Shown: positions 1 to 6,322 of the stretch, piece after piece | How positions within the stretch are numbered: position 1 is the first letter of the stretch | Layout of the letters: every line of letters begins with the position of its first letter | Assembly (NCBI GenBank): GCA_938014865.1 | Contig: CALLQJ010000239.1 | Location: 1 to 10,838, forward strand | DNA length: 10,838 nt | Direction: 5' to 3' | DNA from: an uncultured Fastidiosipila sp. | GTDB taxonomy: Bacteria > Bacillota > Clostridia > Saccharofermentanales > Fastidiosipilaceae | Program-made: the position numbers and the translations under genes | The notes under the pieces: model-generated | Seen by the model: only the letters and a program-made list of their open reading frames with translations | Database searches by the model: none | What the model was told of the DNA's origin: nothing

Positions 1-60
1 TTTTTTGGCCCGCGTGAACGGGAGTACGTCCCTCTTCTTCCAGGCGCGCTCCAGCTCCAG
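1..60 (-). other. Coding-like in-frame extension just past the DUF2254 stop
   Basis: Reading the minus strand straight on from the TAG of the DUF2254 gene, in the same frame, gives 20 stop-free codons to the window edge. They encode a charged, helix-like peptide beginning LELERAWKKRD and use mostly G- or C-ending codons, like the neighbouring genes. An open stretch this short is not improbable by chance. As I recall them, DUF2254 proteins usually end in a charged helix of this sort, so this may be the cut-off true C-terminus. It could also be chance, or the start region of the next minus-strand gene. No intrinsic terminator follows the stop: on the minus strand the small hairpins here lead into an A-run, not a T-run. 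Confidence 0.3.
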
Positions 61-1269
61 CTAGTCTTGGTTTTCCACCGATTTTTCCGTGTAAAGGGCA
101 AAGTCGCAGATATGCTCCTTGTTTCTCGGCGTCGCCCGCTCATACATGATGCGCAGACTCTCCAAAATCGCCCGGGTCACCATGGCATCGTCCGTTCCGT
201 AATGCACGATTTGGGAAAAGTTATCGTAAAGATCTTCTTTAAAAGGATAAGAGGTATAAAAGATCTGGCAGCCGTATTTTTCGGCCACCGCAATATGATA
301 CGCATCGATCGAAGCCAGAGGCGCCATGGTCACGCCGAGTTTGCGGATGGTGTGGATGGCGGTGTTCGGATCGTTGACCCCCGTCGACAACGCCCGCAGG
401 CAGATTTCCATGAGCTTCGTAAGGTTGTAGCGGTAATCGCTGTGGGCCACTTTCTGATCCTGGAAGAAAAAGCACTTCCCGAGTTTTTCGAGCAGCTCTT
501 CATCCTCAACGGCCCGGTCGAGACTCAGCTCGCCGACGATTTCGCCTTCGACCACGTAGTCGCCTAAGCGCTTGGTAATCCGGAACATGCCTTCGTAGTC
601 TTCCAGCAGTTCGAGCATGGCGTCATAATCGATCACGCTCAGGTAGCCGCGGCTCGTGCTGTGCACTTCTGCCGGAATGAAATTTTCTCTTTTCGCAAAT
701 TCCGAAGAGTTTTTCCGCGCTTCGTATTCTTCCCGGACGATGGCTTCCCCTTCTTCGGAGATGTCCGAGATCAGGTTCACGCCCTGGAATTTATCAATCA
801 CGCTCTGGACGAAAATCACAAAATAGATGATGCACATGATCGAGTACAAGACCGCAACGACGCCGGCAATCACCTGTTCGTCCTCAAAGGCATCCCGCAT
901 CAGAAGCAGGGTCGTAATGCAGTAGAAAAAGCCCCCGATAAAAATGCCGAGCACCTTCATCGTGATTTTCATATTGATGAAATTTTCCACCGTCCGCGGC
1001 GAAAAGTTCGAGGCGTAGCTGGACATGACCGTCAGGATCGTCGAAAAGGTAAAGGTCGTAATCGTCAGCAAAGCCCCGGCCATCGTGGTCAGGATGCTTT
1101 TGGCCAAACCCACCTTCGTCAGGAAAATGGCCGGAATATAGGGCTGCCAGGGCAGGATCCTAAGATCGATCAAGGCCACAAAAATCATCAGAATGATGGA
1201 ATAGCCGACATACTGGAGATTGTAAATCCAGGTTCGGTTGTTATGGTAAAAAAGTTTTAAGCGTTCCAT
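61..1269 (-). CDS. DUF2254 family integral membrane protein
   Basis: Predicted membrane protein of 402 residues. Hydrophobic segments lie at about residues 21-42, 56-80, 106-128 and 135-158, followed by a soluble C-terminal half. The diagnostic stretch is RALSTGVNDPNTAI (residues 292-305), which matches the RALSPGINDPxTAI signature of DUF2254 as I remember it. The family has no firmly established biochemical role; it is a four-helix membrane protein with a cytoplasmic or extracytoplasmic domain. I chose the ATG at 1269 because a GGAGG lies 5 nt before it; the in-frame GTG at 1275 overlaps that site. The gene stands alone, diverging from everything to its right. Its TAG stop is unique in this window (the others are TAA or TGA), and the frame stays open beyond it, so the protein may be slightly truncated. 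Family assignment is firm; function is unknown. Confidence 0.87.
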   Translation of the reverse strand: MERLKLFYHNNRTWIYNLQYVGYSIILMIFVALIDLRILPWQPYIPAIFLTKVGLAKSILTTMAGALLTITTFTFSTILTVMSSYASNFSPRTVENFINMKITMKVLGIFIGGFFYCITTLLLMRDAFEDEQVIAGVVAVLYSIMCIIYFVIFVQSVIDKFQGVNLISDISEEGEAIVREEYEARKNSSEFAKRENFIPAEVHSTSRGYLSVIDYDAMLELLEDYEGMFRITKRLGDYVVEGEIVGELSLDRAVEDEELLEKLGKCFFFQDQKVAHSDYRYNLTKLMEICLRALSTGVNDPNTAIHTIRKLGVTMAPLASIDAYHIAVAEKYGCQIFYTSYPFKEDLYDNFSQIVHYGTDDAMVTRAILESLRIMYERATPRNKEHICDFALYTEKSVENQD

Positions 1270-1343
1270 GCGCACCTCCGCAGATAAGCCTAAAGTAAAG
1301 CGGCTTAAAAGTAAATATAAAGCTGCGCAAAGATTTATTCTGA

Positions 1344-1496
1344 GCTGAAGAGCCGAATAAACCGGCGAAGACCGGTGATAGCGGTACGGCCCTTAAGTCC
1401 GGAGTGCTGCTCACGGCAGCTGCTCTGGCGGCCGCAGCCGTTCGGGAAACGGCCAAAAAGCGCAAAGAGCGTGCAGCGGATGAAGACGAAAAGTGA
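1344..1496 (+). pseudogene. Orphan cell-wall sorting-signal-like C-terminal fragment
   Basis: Between a TGA at 1341 and a TGA at 1494 one frame encodes 50 residues laid out like a Gram-positive sortase substrate tail. There is a polar Pro/Lys-rich lead, PAKTGD (residues 7-12), a hydrophobic Ala/Leu/Val stretch (about 19-33), then AKKRKER and an acidic end. PAKTG is an LPXTG-like variant with the first two positions changed. The frame has no ATG. The only alternative start is a GTG at 1404, which lacks a clear ribosome binding site and would lose the motif. The expected ectodomain is missing: upstream is the opposite-strand DUF2254 gene. I infer a deletion remnant of a surface protein. A short neighbouring frame (1277-1345, reading KPKVKRLKSKYKAAQ) might be another decayed piece, but that is weak. 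A chance frame is the main alternative. Confidence 0.45.
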
Positions 1497-1588
1497 AGCT
1501 GAATCCGCACAGCACGGAGGCTGAAGAAGCTTGTGATTGAGACGGAATCGGCCCTGTGCAAGAGCAAGAGAAAGAGGCTTTGTCCTGA

Positions 1589-1612
1589 GGGGCAAGGCCT
1601 TTTTCCTGCCCC
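1589..1612 (+). repeat. Stable GC hairpin in gene-free interval
   Basis: GGGGCA (1589-1594) pairs perfectly with TGCCCC (1607-1612), with further GG/CC pairing possible inside the loop. It is not followed by a T-run, so it does not look like a terminator. It could be a structural element of a short transcript ending at the terminator at 1687-1722, or be incidental. Confidence 0.35.
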
Positions 1613-1686
1613 GATACGGAAAGCGCACGGCAGAGGGCACTTGAGCGGCTGCTTTCATTTCGGAAGAACAGCCTTCCGTTGACAGC

Positions 1687-1722
1687 AGAGCCAAAGCCCT
1701 GCTCCCGGTCTGGCTCTTTTTT
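1687..1722 (+). terminator. Probable intrinsic terminator, plus strand
   Basis: AGAGCCA (1687-1693) pairs with TGGCTCT (1711-1717) and leads into a run of six T (1717-1722). The loop is 17 nt, longer than ideal. It lies 190 nt downstream of the sorting-signal-like frame and upstream of the CPBP gene. It therefore implies a plus-strand transcript that starts somewhere before it, although no intact gene is visible there. Confidence 0.5.
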
Positions 1723-1787
1723 CAAAGACAGCGGGAAACTTCTTTCCTAGTATAGAAAGCAGACAAGTAAAATTGCCCCCCTTAAAT

Positions 1788-1833
1788 AACCCTGTATGAG
1801 GCCCTCAGCGCTTATACGGGGTTTCTTTATTTT
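1788..1833 (+). terminator. Second terminator-like hairpin before the CPBP gene
   Basis: AACCCTGTAT (1788-1797) pairs with ATACGGGGTT (1814-1823) over ten base pairs with one T-G wobble. A T-rich tail (TTTCTTTATTTT, 1822-1833) follows. The loop contains a small GAGG/CTC inner pairing. The tail is interrupted by C and A, so termination may be partial. It lies about 70-110 nt before the CPBP start and could insulate that gene from upstream transcription or act as a leader attenuator. Confidence 0.45.
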
Positions 1834-1901
1834 GCAGGCGATACGTTATATTATGAATAGACGAGGCCTTGGAGCGCTCAGGGCAGGAAGAGGAGACAGA
1901 G

Positions 1902-2765
1902 ATGAAGCGAAAAAGAGCAAAACCTTCGCGGTTTACCGTTGCCGGCCTTTTCCTTTTGATTTATTTTTTTCGCGTGATCGAATTCTTCAGGGTGCGTTCG
2001 GATCAGAGTGCGCTCGGCGAAGCGATTCTGCATCTTATTTTGAGCCTGGTGATTTTGCCGGCGGTTTTGGCACGGGGCAGAATGAACCTGCGGCAGATCG
2101 GTTTTACCAAGACGCATTCCTTTCGGGAAATTTTCAACGGAGCTTTATTTGCCTGTGCGATTTTCTTTTTGAGCTTCAGCTTAGAGCGCTTCATTTTGCA
2201 GCAGCTCGGGCGGGACCCTGAATTTAAAGTCTATGTTTCAAAATATGTTTTAAATCCGGAAGGCAATGATCACCTGGTGACGCTGAATGCATTTGCCCTG
2301 CTCGCGGGCGGGCTTTTGTCCGCCTTTGTGGAAGAAGGCATTTTCCGCGGGCTGTTTATTACCGTTGCGGAGAAACGCTATGGCTTTTACAAAGCCGTTC
2401 TGATCAGCTCCTTCCTTTATGCAATCTGGGCGAACGTGCCGTCCCTGCGTTATTTTTCGGAAGGGGGAGAGGGCTTTTTTACGGGCATCCTGATCGGCGG
2501 CATTGCCTTGATTTCGTATTTCTTCCTGGGCATTAAATACGCGCTGGAATTTGAGCTGACGGGATCCTTGTGGTTTCCCTTGTCGGAACATTTTCTTCAC
2601 TATATCCTGCTGCGTGTTCTGCACGTCAAAACGGCTTACGGGACCGATGAACTTTATCTGATGCGCCAAGCTTTTACCCAGGCGCTGTCGCTGATCTGTG
2701 TCCTGGCGGTGTTTCTGGCGATCCGGCATTTCAGTGATCAGCAGGGGGGAGAGCGCGGCTTATAA
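1902..2765 (+). CDS. CPBP family (Abi/Rce1-type) intramembrane protein, atypical
   Basis: A 287-residue, strongly hydrophobic multi-pass protein. The CPBP motif 1 is present as FVEEGIFR, with E144, E145 and R149. A late TGSLWFPLSEHF segment carries H230, matching the motif that supplies the second metal- or water-positioning histidine. In the family the active site also needs a histidine in FxxxH and an Asn/Asp in HxxxN. Here the FxxxH region reads SSFLYAIWANVP with no histidine, and HxxxN reads HFLHY. It may be a catalytically altered member. Family roles include prenyl-protein proteolysis, bacteriocin self-immunity and membrane-protein processing; which applies here is unknown. I chose the ATG at 1902 because AGGAG lies 6 nt upstream; the earlier TTG at 1869 has no such site. 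A weak -10-like TATATT (1847-1852) lacks a convincing -35 box. Confidence 0.82.
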   Translation: MKRKRAKPSRFTVAGLFLLIYFFRVIEFFRVRSDQSALGEAILHLILSLVILPAVLARGRMNLRQIGFTKTHSFREIFNGALFACAIFFLSFSLERFILQQLGRDPEFKVYVSKYVLNPEGNDHLVTLNAFALLAGGLLSAFVEEGIFRGLFITVAEKRYGFYKAVLISSFLYAIWANVPSLRYFSEGGEGFFTGILIGGIALISYFFLGIKYALEFELTGSLWFPLSEHFLHYILLRVLHVKTAYGTDELYLMRQAFTQALSLICVLAVFLAIRHFSDQQGGERGL

Positions 2766-2780
2766 AGAAACCATCGAATC

Positions 2781-2813
2781 AGCTGTTCTCGGGAAGAAGT
2801 ATTGAGGACAGCT
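2781..2813 (+). repeat. Inverted repeat in the nitroreductase leader
   Basis: AGCTGTTCTC (2781-2790) pairs with GAGGACAGCT (2804-2813), ten base pairs with one wobble and a 13-nt loop. It sits between the CPBP stop and the nitroreductase ribosome binding site. It is followed by A-rich sequence rather than a T-run, so it does not terminate plus-strand transcription. It could be an operator, an mRNA processing or stabilising element, or chance. Confidence 0.45.
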
Positions 2814-2837
2814 AAAAAGTATATAAAGGAGTAAACG

Positions 2838-3338
2838 ATGACATTTCAAGAATTGATTCAGAAACGACAGAGTATCCGCAAGTATCAGGATAAGCCGGTT
2901 GAAAAAGAAAAGCTCGACCGGATCCTGGAAGCGGGCCGCCTGGCGCCCTCGGCCAAAAATGATCAGGACTGGAAGTTCATTATGGTGACGGACGAGAAGA
3001 CGAGAGCAGCGATCTGCAAGGGCATCCCGCAGGATTTTGCCAAGCAAGCCCCGGTTCTGCTTCTGGGCTGCGGCAAGAAAGAAGCGCTTCCGATGCGCTG
3101 CGGCCAGCCCCGGAACGCTATTGACCTCGGCATTGCAACGGCCTTTATGCATCTGCAGCTGACCGAATTAGGACTCGGAGCCTGCTGGATGGGCAATTTT
3201 GAAGCGGATGTCGCGGCCGAAGCGGTCGGACTGGAAGAGGACATGACCGTTCTTACCTTATCGACCGTCGGCTATGCAGCGGAAAAACCGCCCCGCAAAG
3301 CCCGCAAAGCCCACGATGAGGTGTGTTTTTATAAATAA
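2838..3338 (+). CDS. Nitroreductase-family FMN-dependent oxidoreductase
   Basis: A 166-residue cytoplasmic flavoprotein of the nitroreductase fold. The N-terminal KRQSIRKY (residues 9-16) is the family's RxSxRxY FMN-contact motif. APSAKNDQDWKFIMV (36-50) is the next conserved FMN-binding segment. NAIDLGIATAFMHLQLTELGLGACWMGNF (93-121) is the helix and loop that completes the pocket and dimer interface. It is at the short end of the family, like the small clostridial nitroreductases that use NAD(P)H to reduce nitro compounds, quinones or other electron acceptors. The natural substrate cannot be read from sequence. The ATG at 2838 follows AAAGGAG with a 6-nt gap. It lies 72 nt after the CPBP gene with no terminator between, so co-transcription is possible. 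No terminator follows it before hppA. Confidence 0.9.
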   Translation: MTFQELIQKRQSIRKYQDKPVEKEKLDRILEAGRLAPSAKNDQDWKFIMVTDEKTRAAICKGIPQDFAKQAPVLLLGCGKKEALPMRCGQPRNAIDLGIATAFMHLQLTELGLGACWMGNFEADVAAEAVGLEEDMTVLTLSTVGYAAEKPPRKARKAHDEVCFYK

Positions 3339-3374
3339 TATGCCTTTCTTTTCCTATGTGCTGTGTGTTTAATC

Positions 3375-3422
3375 TGTTATAATATGGCAAATCCGACGAC
3401 ATGAAATCCGACAAATTATAAT
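3375..3422 (+). promoter_or_regulatory. hppA promoter with extended -10 and direct repeat
   Basis: TGTTATAAT (3375-3383) is a perfect extended -10 box. The -35 region is poor, as is common for extended -10 promoters. A second TATAAT lies at 3417-3422 but has no good -35. Between them the 9-mer AAATCCGAC occurs twice (3389-3397 and 3404-3412), a 15-nt period, just downstream of the first -10. Its position over the expected transcription start suggests a repressor or other regulator site, but I recognise no known operator. Confidence 0.5.
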
Positions 3423-3463
3423 CGTTCGAATCAAAACACAAGCATAGTCCTGGAGGGATGAAT

Positions 3464-5530
3464 ATGAAACTGTTGAATACCCTGTATCTCGTTTTCGGCT
3501 GCGGGTTATTAGCGCTTCTGTTTGCCTTAGTTAAAACCAAATGGATCTACCGGCAGTCTGTGACGAACACGATACTGGAAGAGATCGGCGGCCATATTGC
3601 CGACGGTGCGATGGCCTTCATGCGGCGCGAATACAAAGTGCTCGCCCCGTTTATTATTGTGGTGGCGCTCTTTTTGCTGATCGCAAATGAAGGGCCTTTG
3701 CGCCTGCAGTCGATTGCCTTTGTGCTCGGAGCGCTCGCTTCGGCACTGGCCGGCTATATCGGCATGAAGGTGGCGACGGCGGCGAACTCGAGAACCGCCC
3801 AGGCCGCAAATGACCACGGCCTGAACGAGGCCTTGCAGCTCGCCTTTGCGGGCGGCAGCGTCATGGGCATGAGCGTGGTCGGGCTTTCGCTCACCGGCCT
3901 TTTTATCGTTTTCTTTTTCTCGATCCAAGCCTTCGGTTTTGAACCCGAAACCTTGAACCAAATTATCCTCCCGCTGGGGACGGCCTTTTCTTTGGGCGCG
4001 TCCTCCATCGCCTTATTCTCGCGGGTCGGCGGCGGGATCTATACGAAGGCGGCGGATGTGGCCGCTGACCTTGTCGGAAAGGTAGAGGCGGGCATCCCGG
4101 AAGATGATCCGCGAAATCCCGCGACGATTGCGGATAATGTCGGCGACAATGTCGGTGACGTGGCCGGCATGGGCGCGGACCTTTTTGAATCCTTCGTCGG
4201 TTCCATCGTCGGGGCCATGATCCTCGGCCTGGCCGTCGAGGGCGATCTGGAATTGAAACTGCGCCTGATGCTGATTCCCATGCTGGTGGCTTCTTTAGGC
4301 CTGCTGGCGTCTTTGATCGGCACGAATTTTGTCCGGACCAAACCGGACTCGGATCCGCAGAAAGCCTTAAACATCGGAACCTTTTCGGCGGCGGGCATTG
4401 CTGCGGTCTTTACCTTTCTGCTCTTTTTCTTCTTCTTAGGAGACCATACCTTTGCGGACGGCGTCGGCCGCTTCCACCTCTTCGGTGCGACGGTGATAGG
4501 CCTGGCCGCGGGCGTGATCATCGGGCAGATTACCGAGTACTATACCGGCACGGAAAGAAAGCCGGTGGTCTCGATCCTTAAATCCTGCCAGACCGGTGCC
4601 GCTACCACGATTATTACGGGCGTAGGGGTCGGCATGAGCTCGACCTTCCCGACCGTTGTGATCATTGCGGCCGGCATCCTCGGAAGCTTTGCCTTGGCAG
4701 GTCTTTACGGGGTCGGCATTGCCGCGGTCGGCATGCTGGTGACCTTAGGCATTCAGCTGGCCGTAGACGCCTACGGTCCGATTGCCGATAATGCCGGCGG
4801 CCTGGCCGAAATGGCGGGGCTTCCGCATGAAGTCCGGGATATTACCGACAGCCTGGACGCGGTCGGCAATACGACGGCAGCGATCGGGAAGGGCTTTGCT
4901 ATCGGTTCGGCGGCTCTGACGGCGATTATTCTCTTCTCGTCTTTCAAAGATTATGCGGGACTGGAGAGTGTGCAGATTACCGATACAAAAGTCCTGGCCG
5001 GTATTTTGGTCGGTTCGGTTATTCCCTTCCTCTTCTCGGCGCTGGCCATGGATGCAGTCGGGAAGGCGGCTTTTGAAATGATCAGCGAGGTCAGACGGCA
5101 GTTCCGTGAGTTCCCCGGCATTCTGAGCGGGCGGCAGACGCCGGATTACAGCCGCTGTGTTGATATCAGTACCCGTTCGGCGCTGCGCGAAATGATCCTG
5201 CCGGGTCTGGTGGCCCTGCTTTCCCCGATTTTAGTCGGCTTCCTCGGCGGCAGCGAAATGCTGATGGGACTGCTCGCAGGTGTTACTATTACAGGTGTGG
5301 GACTTGCTATCTTTATGTCCAACGCCGGCGGTGCCTGGGACAATGCCAAGAAAATGGCGGAAGCCGGTTCGGGCCGCCGCAACACCGAAGTTTATAATGC
5401 TGCGGTCGTCGGCGATACCGTCGGTGATCCGTTTAAAGATACAGCAGGACCTGCGCTCAATATTCTGATAAAGTTAATGTCAATGGTCGCTTTGGTCATT
5501 GCGCCCATGCTACAACATTTCGGGAGGTAA
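3464..5530 (+). CDS. hppA: Membrane-bound ion-translocating pyrophosphatase, K+-dependent type
   Basis: Hydrolyses cytoplasmic pyrophosphate and pumps Na+ and/or H+ across the membrane. The product is 688 residues, normal for the family, and polytopic throughout. The substrate site is present as DVAADLVGKVE (198-208) and EDDPRNPATIADNVGDNVGD (213-232), plus GGAWDNAKK (622-630) and VGDTVGDPFKDT (649-660). GNTTAAIGKG (468-477) has Ala at 472, where K+-independent enzymes carry Lys, so K+ dependence is expected. DLFES puts a Glu at 242, the helix-6 position of Na+-pumping and related K+-dependent enzymes; plant H+ pumps carry it four residues later. Near the C-terminus the usual HKAAV reads YNAAV, which is odd. 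I chose the ATG at 3464 because GGAGGG (3452-3457) ends 6 nt before it; the ATG at 3458 abuts that site. The next gene starts 3 nt after the stop. Confidence 0.97.
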   Translation: MKLLNTLYLVFGCGLLALLFALVKTKWIYRQSVTNTILEEIGGHIADGAMAFMRREYKVLAPFIIVVALFLLIANEGPLRLQSIAFVLGALASALAGYIGMKVATAANSRTAQAANDHGLNEALQLAFAGGSVMGMSVVGLSLTGLFIVFFFSIQAFGFEPETLNQIILPLGTAFSLGASSIALFSRVGGGIYTKAADVAADLVGKVEAGIPEDDPRNPATIADNVGDNVGDVAGMGADLFESFVGSIVGAMILGLAVEGDLELKLRLMLIPMLVASLGLLASLIGTNFVRTKPDSDPQKALNIGTFSAAGIAAVFTFLLFFFFLGDHTFADGVGRFHLFGATVIGLAAGVIIGQITEYYTGTERKPVVSILKSCQTGAATTIITGVGVGMSSTFPTVVIIAAGILGSFALAGLYGVGIAAVGMLVTLGIQLAVDAYGPIADNAGGLAEMAGLPHEVRDITDSLDAVGNTTAAIGKGFAIGSAALTAIILFSSFKDYAGLESVQITDTKVLAGILVGSVIPFLFSALAMDAVGKAAFEMISEVRRQFREFPGILSGRQTPDYSRCVDISTRSALREMILPGLVALLSPILVGFLGGSEMLMGLLAGVTITGVGLAIFMSNAGGAWDNAKKMAEAGSGRRNTEVYNAAVVGDTVGDPFKDTAGPALNILIKLMSMVALVIAPMLQHFGR

Positions 5531-5533
5531 ACT

Positions 5534-6322
5534 ATGCCCCATTATGAACCGCATCTTTACATGGTTTGTTACCCTAATGCTGCTTTGGTTTTGTCGCAGC
5601 TTGAACCGGAGGACTTCCTCTTCCGCCACTGCTACGGCTCGACGAGCTATCACTCGGGCAAGCTGATTTTTGCCGAGATTGACATCAATTACCGGCACCC
5701 TTATTTCAAGATTGATGAAGCCTTGGCGGGCCTGAAGCCGCATGAGGACGGCAGTCCGAAGGCGTCTAAGTATATCTCGTCTTATCGTATCCTCGAGCAT
5801 ATTGAAATTGATGCGGTGGAGCGTCTTTTCCTCGTGAATTCCGACGGAACCTATTATCCTTTGGAGCCGGGGGTTTATGAACCGGATAAGGATACGGATG
5901 ATCTGCATGTTTATGCAGAGATTACGCCGCTGACGATGCTGACGCTCTCGCGTTTTAACATGCGGGAGTTCGGACAGTGGTTTACGGGCGAGAATAAATA
6001 CCTGAGCGTGCCCAGGCTTTTGTACCTGAAGCTGCACCTCGATATTGACCGCTTCCTGACGACCTTTGAGGCGAATCCTTTTGCCCCGCCTCCGATCGAG
6101 GGCGTCCATCCTTCGAAGCTGCGGGATGCGATCCTGGAACTGCGTGACCGCCCCGATAAAACGGTGAAGGGCCTGACCTTGGATACGGTCTTTACCAAGC
6201 AGTCTTATCTGGCGATCCAGAACGGGGTCATGCTGATGGATTCGGAGCATGAGAAGTTCTTTCCCATGCCTTCTTTGGAGGAGATCGAGAAGAACAATCT
6301 GCGTTTCTATAAGTCGATGTAA
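5534..6322 (+). CDS. Uncharacterised 262-residue protein coupled to hppA
   Basis: I do not recognise this family. The product is soluble, acidic and Tyr/Phe/Leu-rich, with no signal peptide or membrane segment. Features visible in order: a start with several aromatic residues (HYEPHLYMVCYPNAALVL), a GSTSYHSGKLIFAEIDINYRHPYF segment (35-58), a VNSDGTYYPLEPGVYEPDKDTDD loop (101-123), a FGQWFTGENKYLSVPRLLYLKL segment (146-167) and a helical C-terminus. No cysteine pairs or nucleotide-binding loops stand out. Its GGGAGG ribosome binding site (5522-5527) is made of the last hppA codons, and the start is 3 nt past the hppA stop, so translation is very likely coupled. This suggests a role tied to the pyrophosphatase or its expression, but only by context. 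A longer opposite-strand frame covers the same bases and is a shadow. Confidence 0.85.
   Translation: MPHYEPHLYMVCYPNAALVLSQLEPEDFLFRHCYGSTSYHSGKLIFAEIDINYRHPYFKIDEALAGLKPHEDGSPKASKYISSYRILEHIEIDAVERLFLVNSDGTYYPLEPGVYEPDKDTDDLHVYAEITPLTMLTLSRFNMREFGQWFTGENKYLSVPRLLYLKLHLDIDRFLTTFEANPFAPPPIEGVHPSKLRDAILELRDRPDKTVKGLTLDTVFTKQSYLAIQNGVMLMDSEHEKFFPMPSLEEIEKNNLRFYKSM

Larger units (their letters stand above)
1276..1868. other. Gene-free interval with gene remnant and hairpins
   Basis: About 590 bases between the divergent DUF2254 and CPBP genes hold no intact gene that I can support. The minus-strand open frames here give low-complexity Ser/Arg/Cys/Leu-rich products with no good ribosome binding site. 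What can be seen, all on the plus strand, is a 50-codon sorting-signal-like frame (1344-1496), a GC hairpin (1589-1612) and two terminator-like hairpins (1687-1722 and 1788-1833). The layout suggests the decayed 3' end of a former surface-protein gene with its terminator, or an uncharacterised short transcript. I saw none of the hallmark sequences of tmRNA, SRP RNA, RNase P RNA or tRNA. Confidence 0.5.

Noticed and set aside
1..32. Hairpins near the left edge as a terminator for the DUF2254 gene
   Set aside because: On the minus strand the short stems lead into a run of A, not T, and the stems are only about four base pairs.
1241..1725. Three overlapping minus-strand open frames of about 104-119 codons in the gene-free interval
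   Set aside because: Their products are rich in Ser, Arg, Cys and Leu with no domain pattern, and they conflict with each other, with the DUF2254 start and with the plus-strand hairpins.
1493..1750. Plus-strand frame from GTG 1493 through 1750 as a coding region
   Set aside because: It holds in-frame stops at 1538 and 1586 and no recognisable motif. The last open part overlaps the terminator at 1687-1722. At best it is more decayed sequence.
1276..1868. A known structured RNA, tRNA, riboswitch or CRISPR array in the gene-free interval
   Set aside because: I found no hallmark sequences of tmRNA, SRP RNA or RNase P RNA, no cloverleaf and no regularly spaced repeats. A covariance-model search would be needed to exclude less obvious families.
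1869..1901. TTG at 1869 as the start of the CPBP gene
   Set aside because: The ATG at 1902 has AGGAG at 6 nt spacing, and the extra 11 residues encoded before it cover that ribosome binding site.
3458..3463. ATG at 3458 as the hppA start
   Set aside because: The GGAGGG site touches this ATG directly with no spacer, while the ATG at 3464 has the normal 6-nt spacing.
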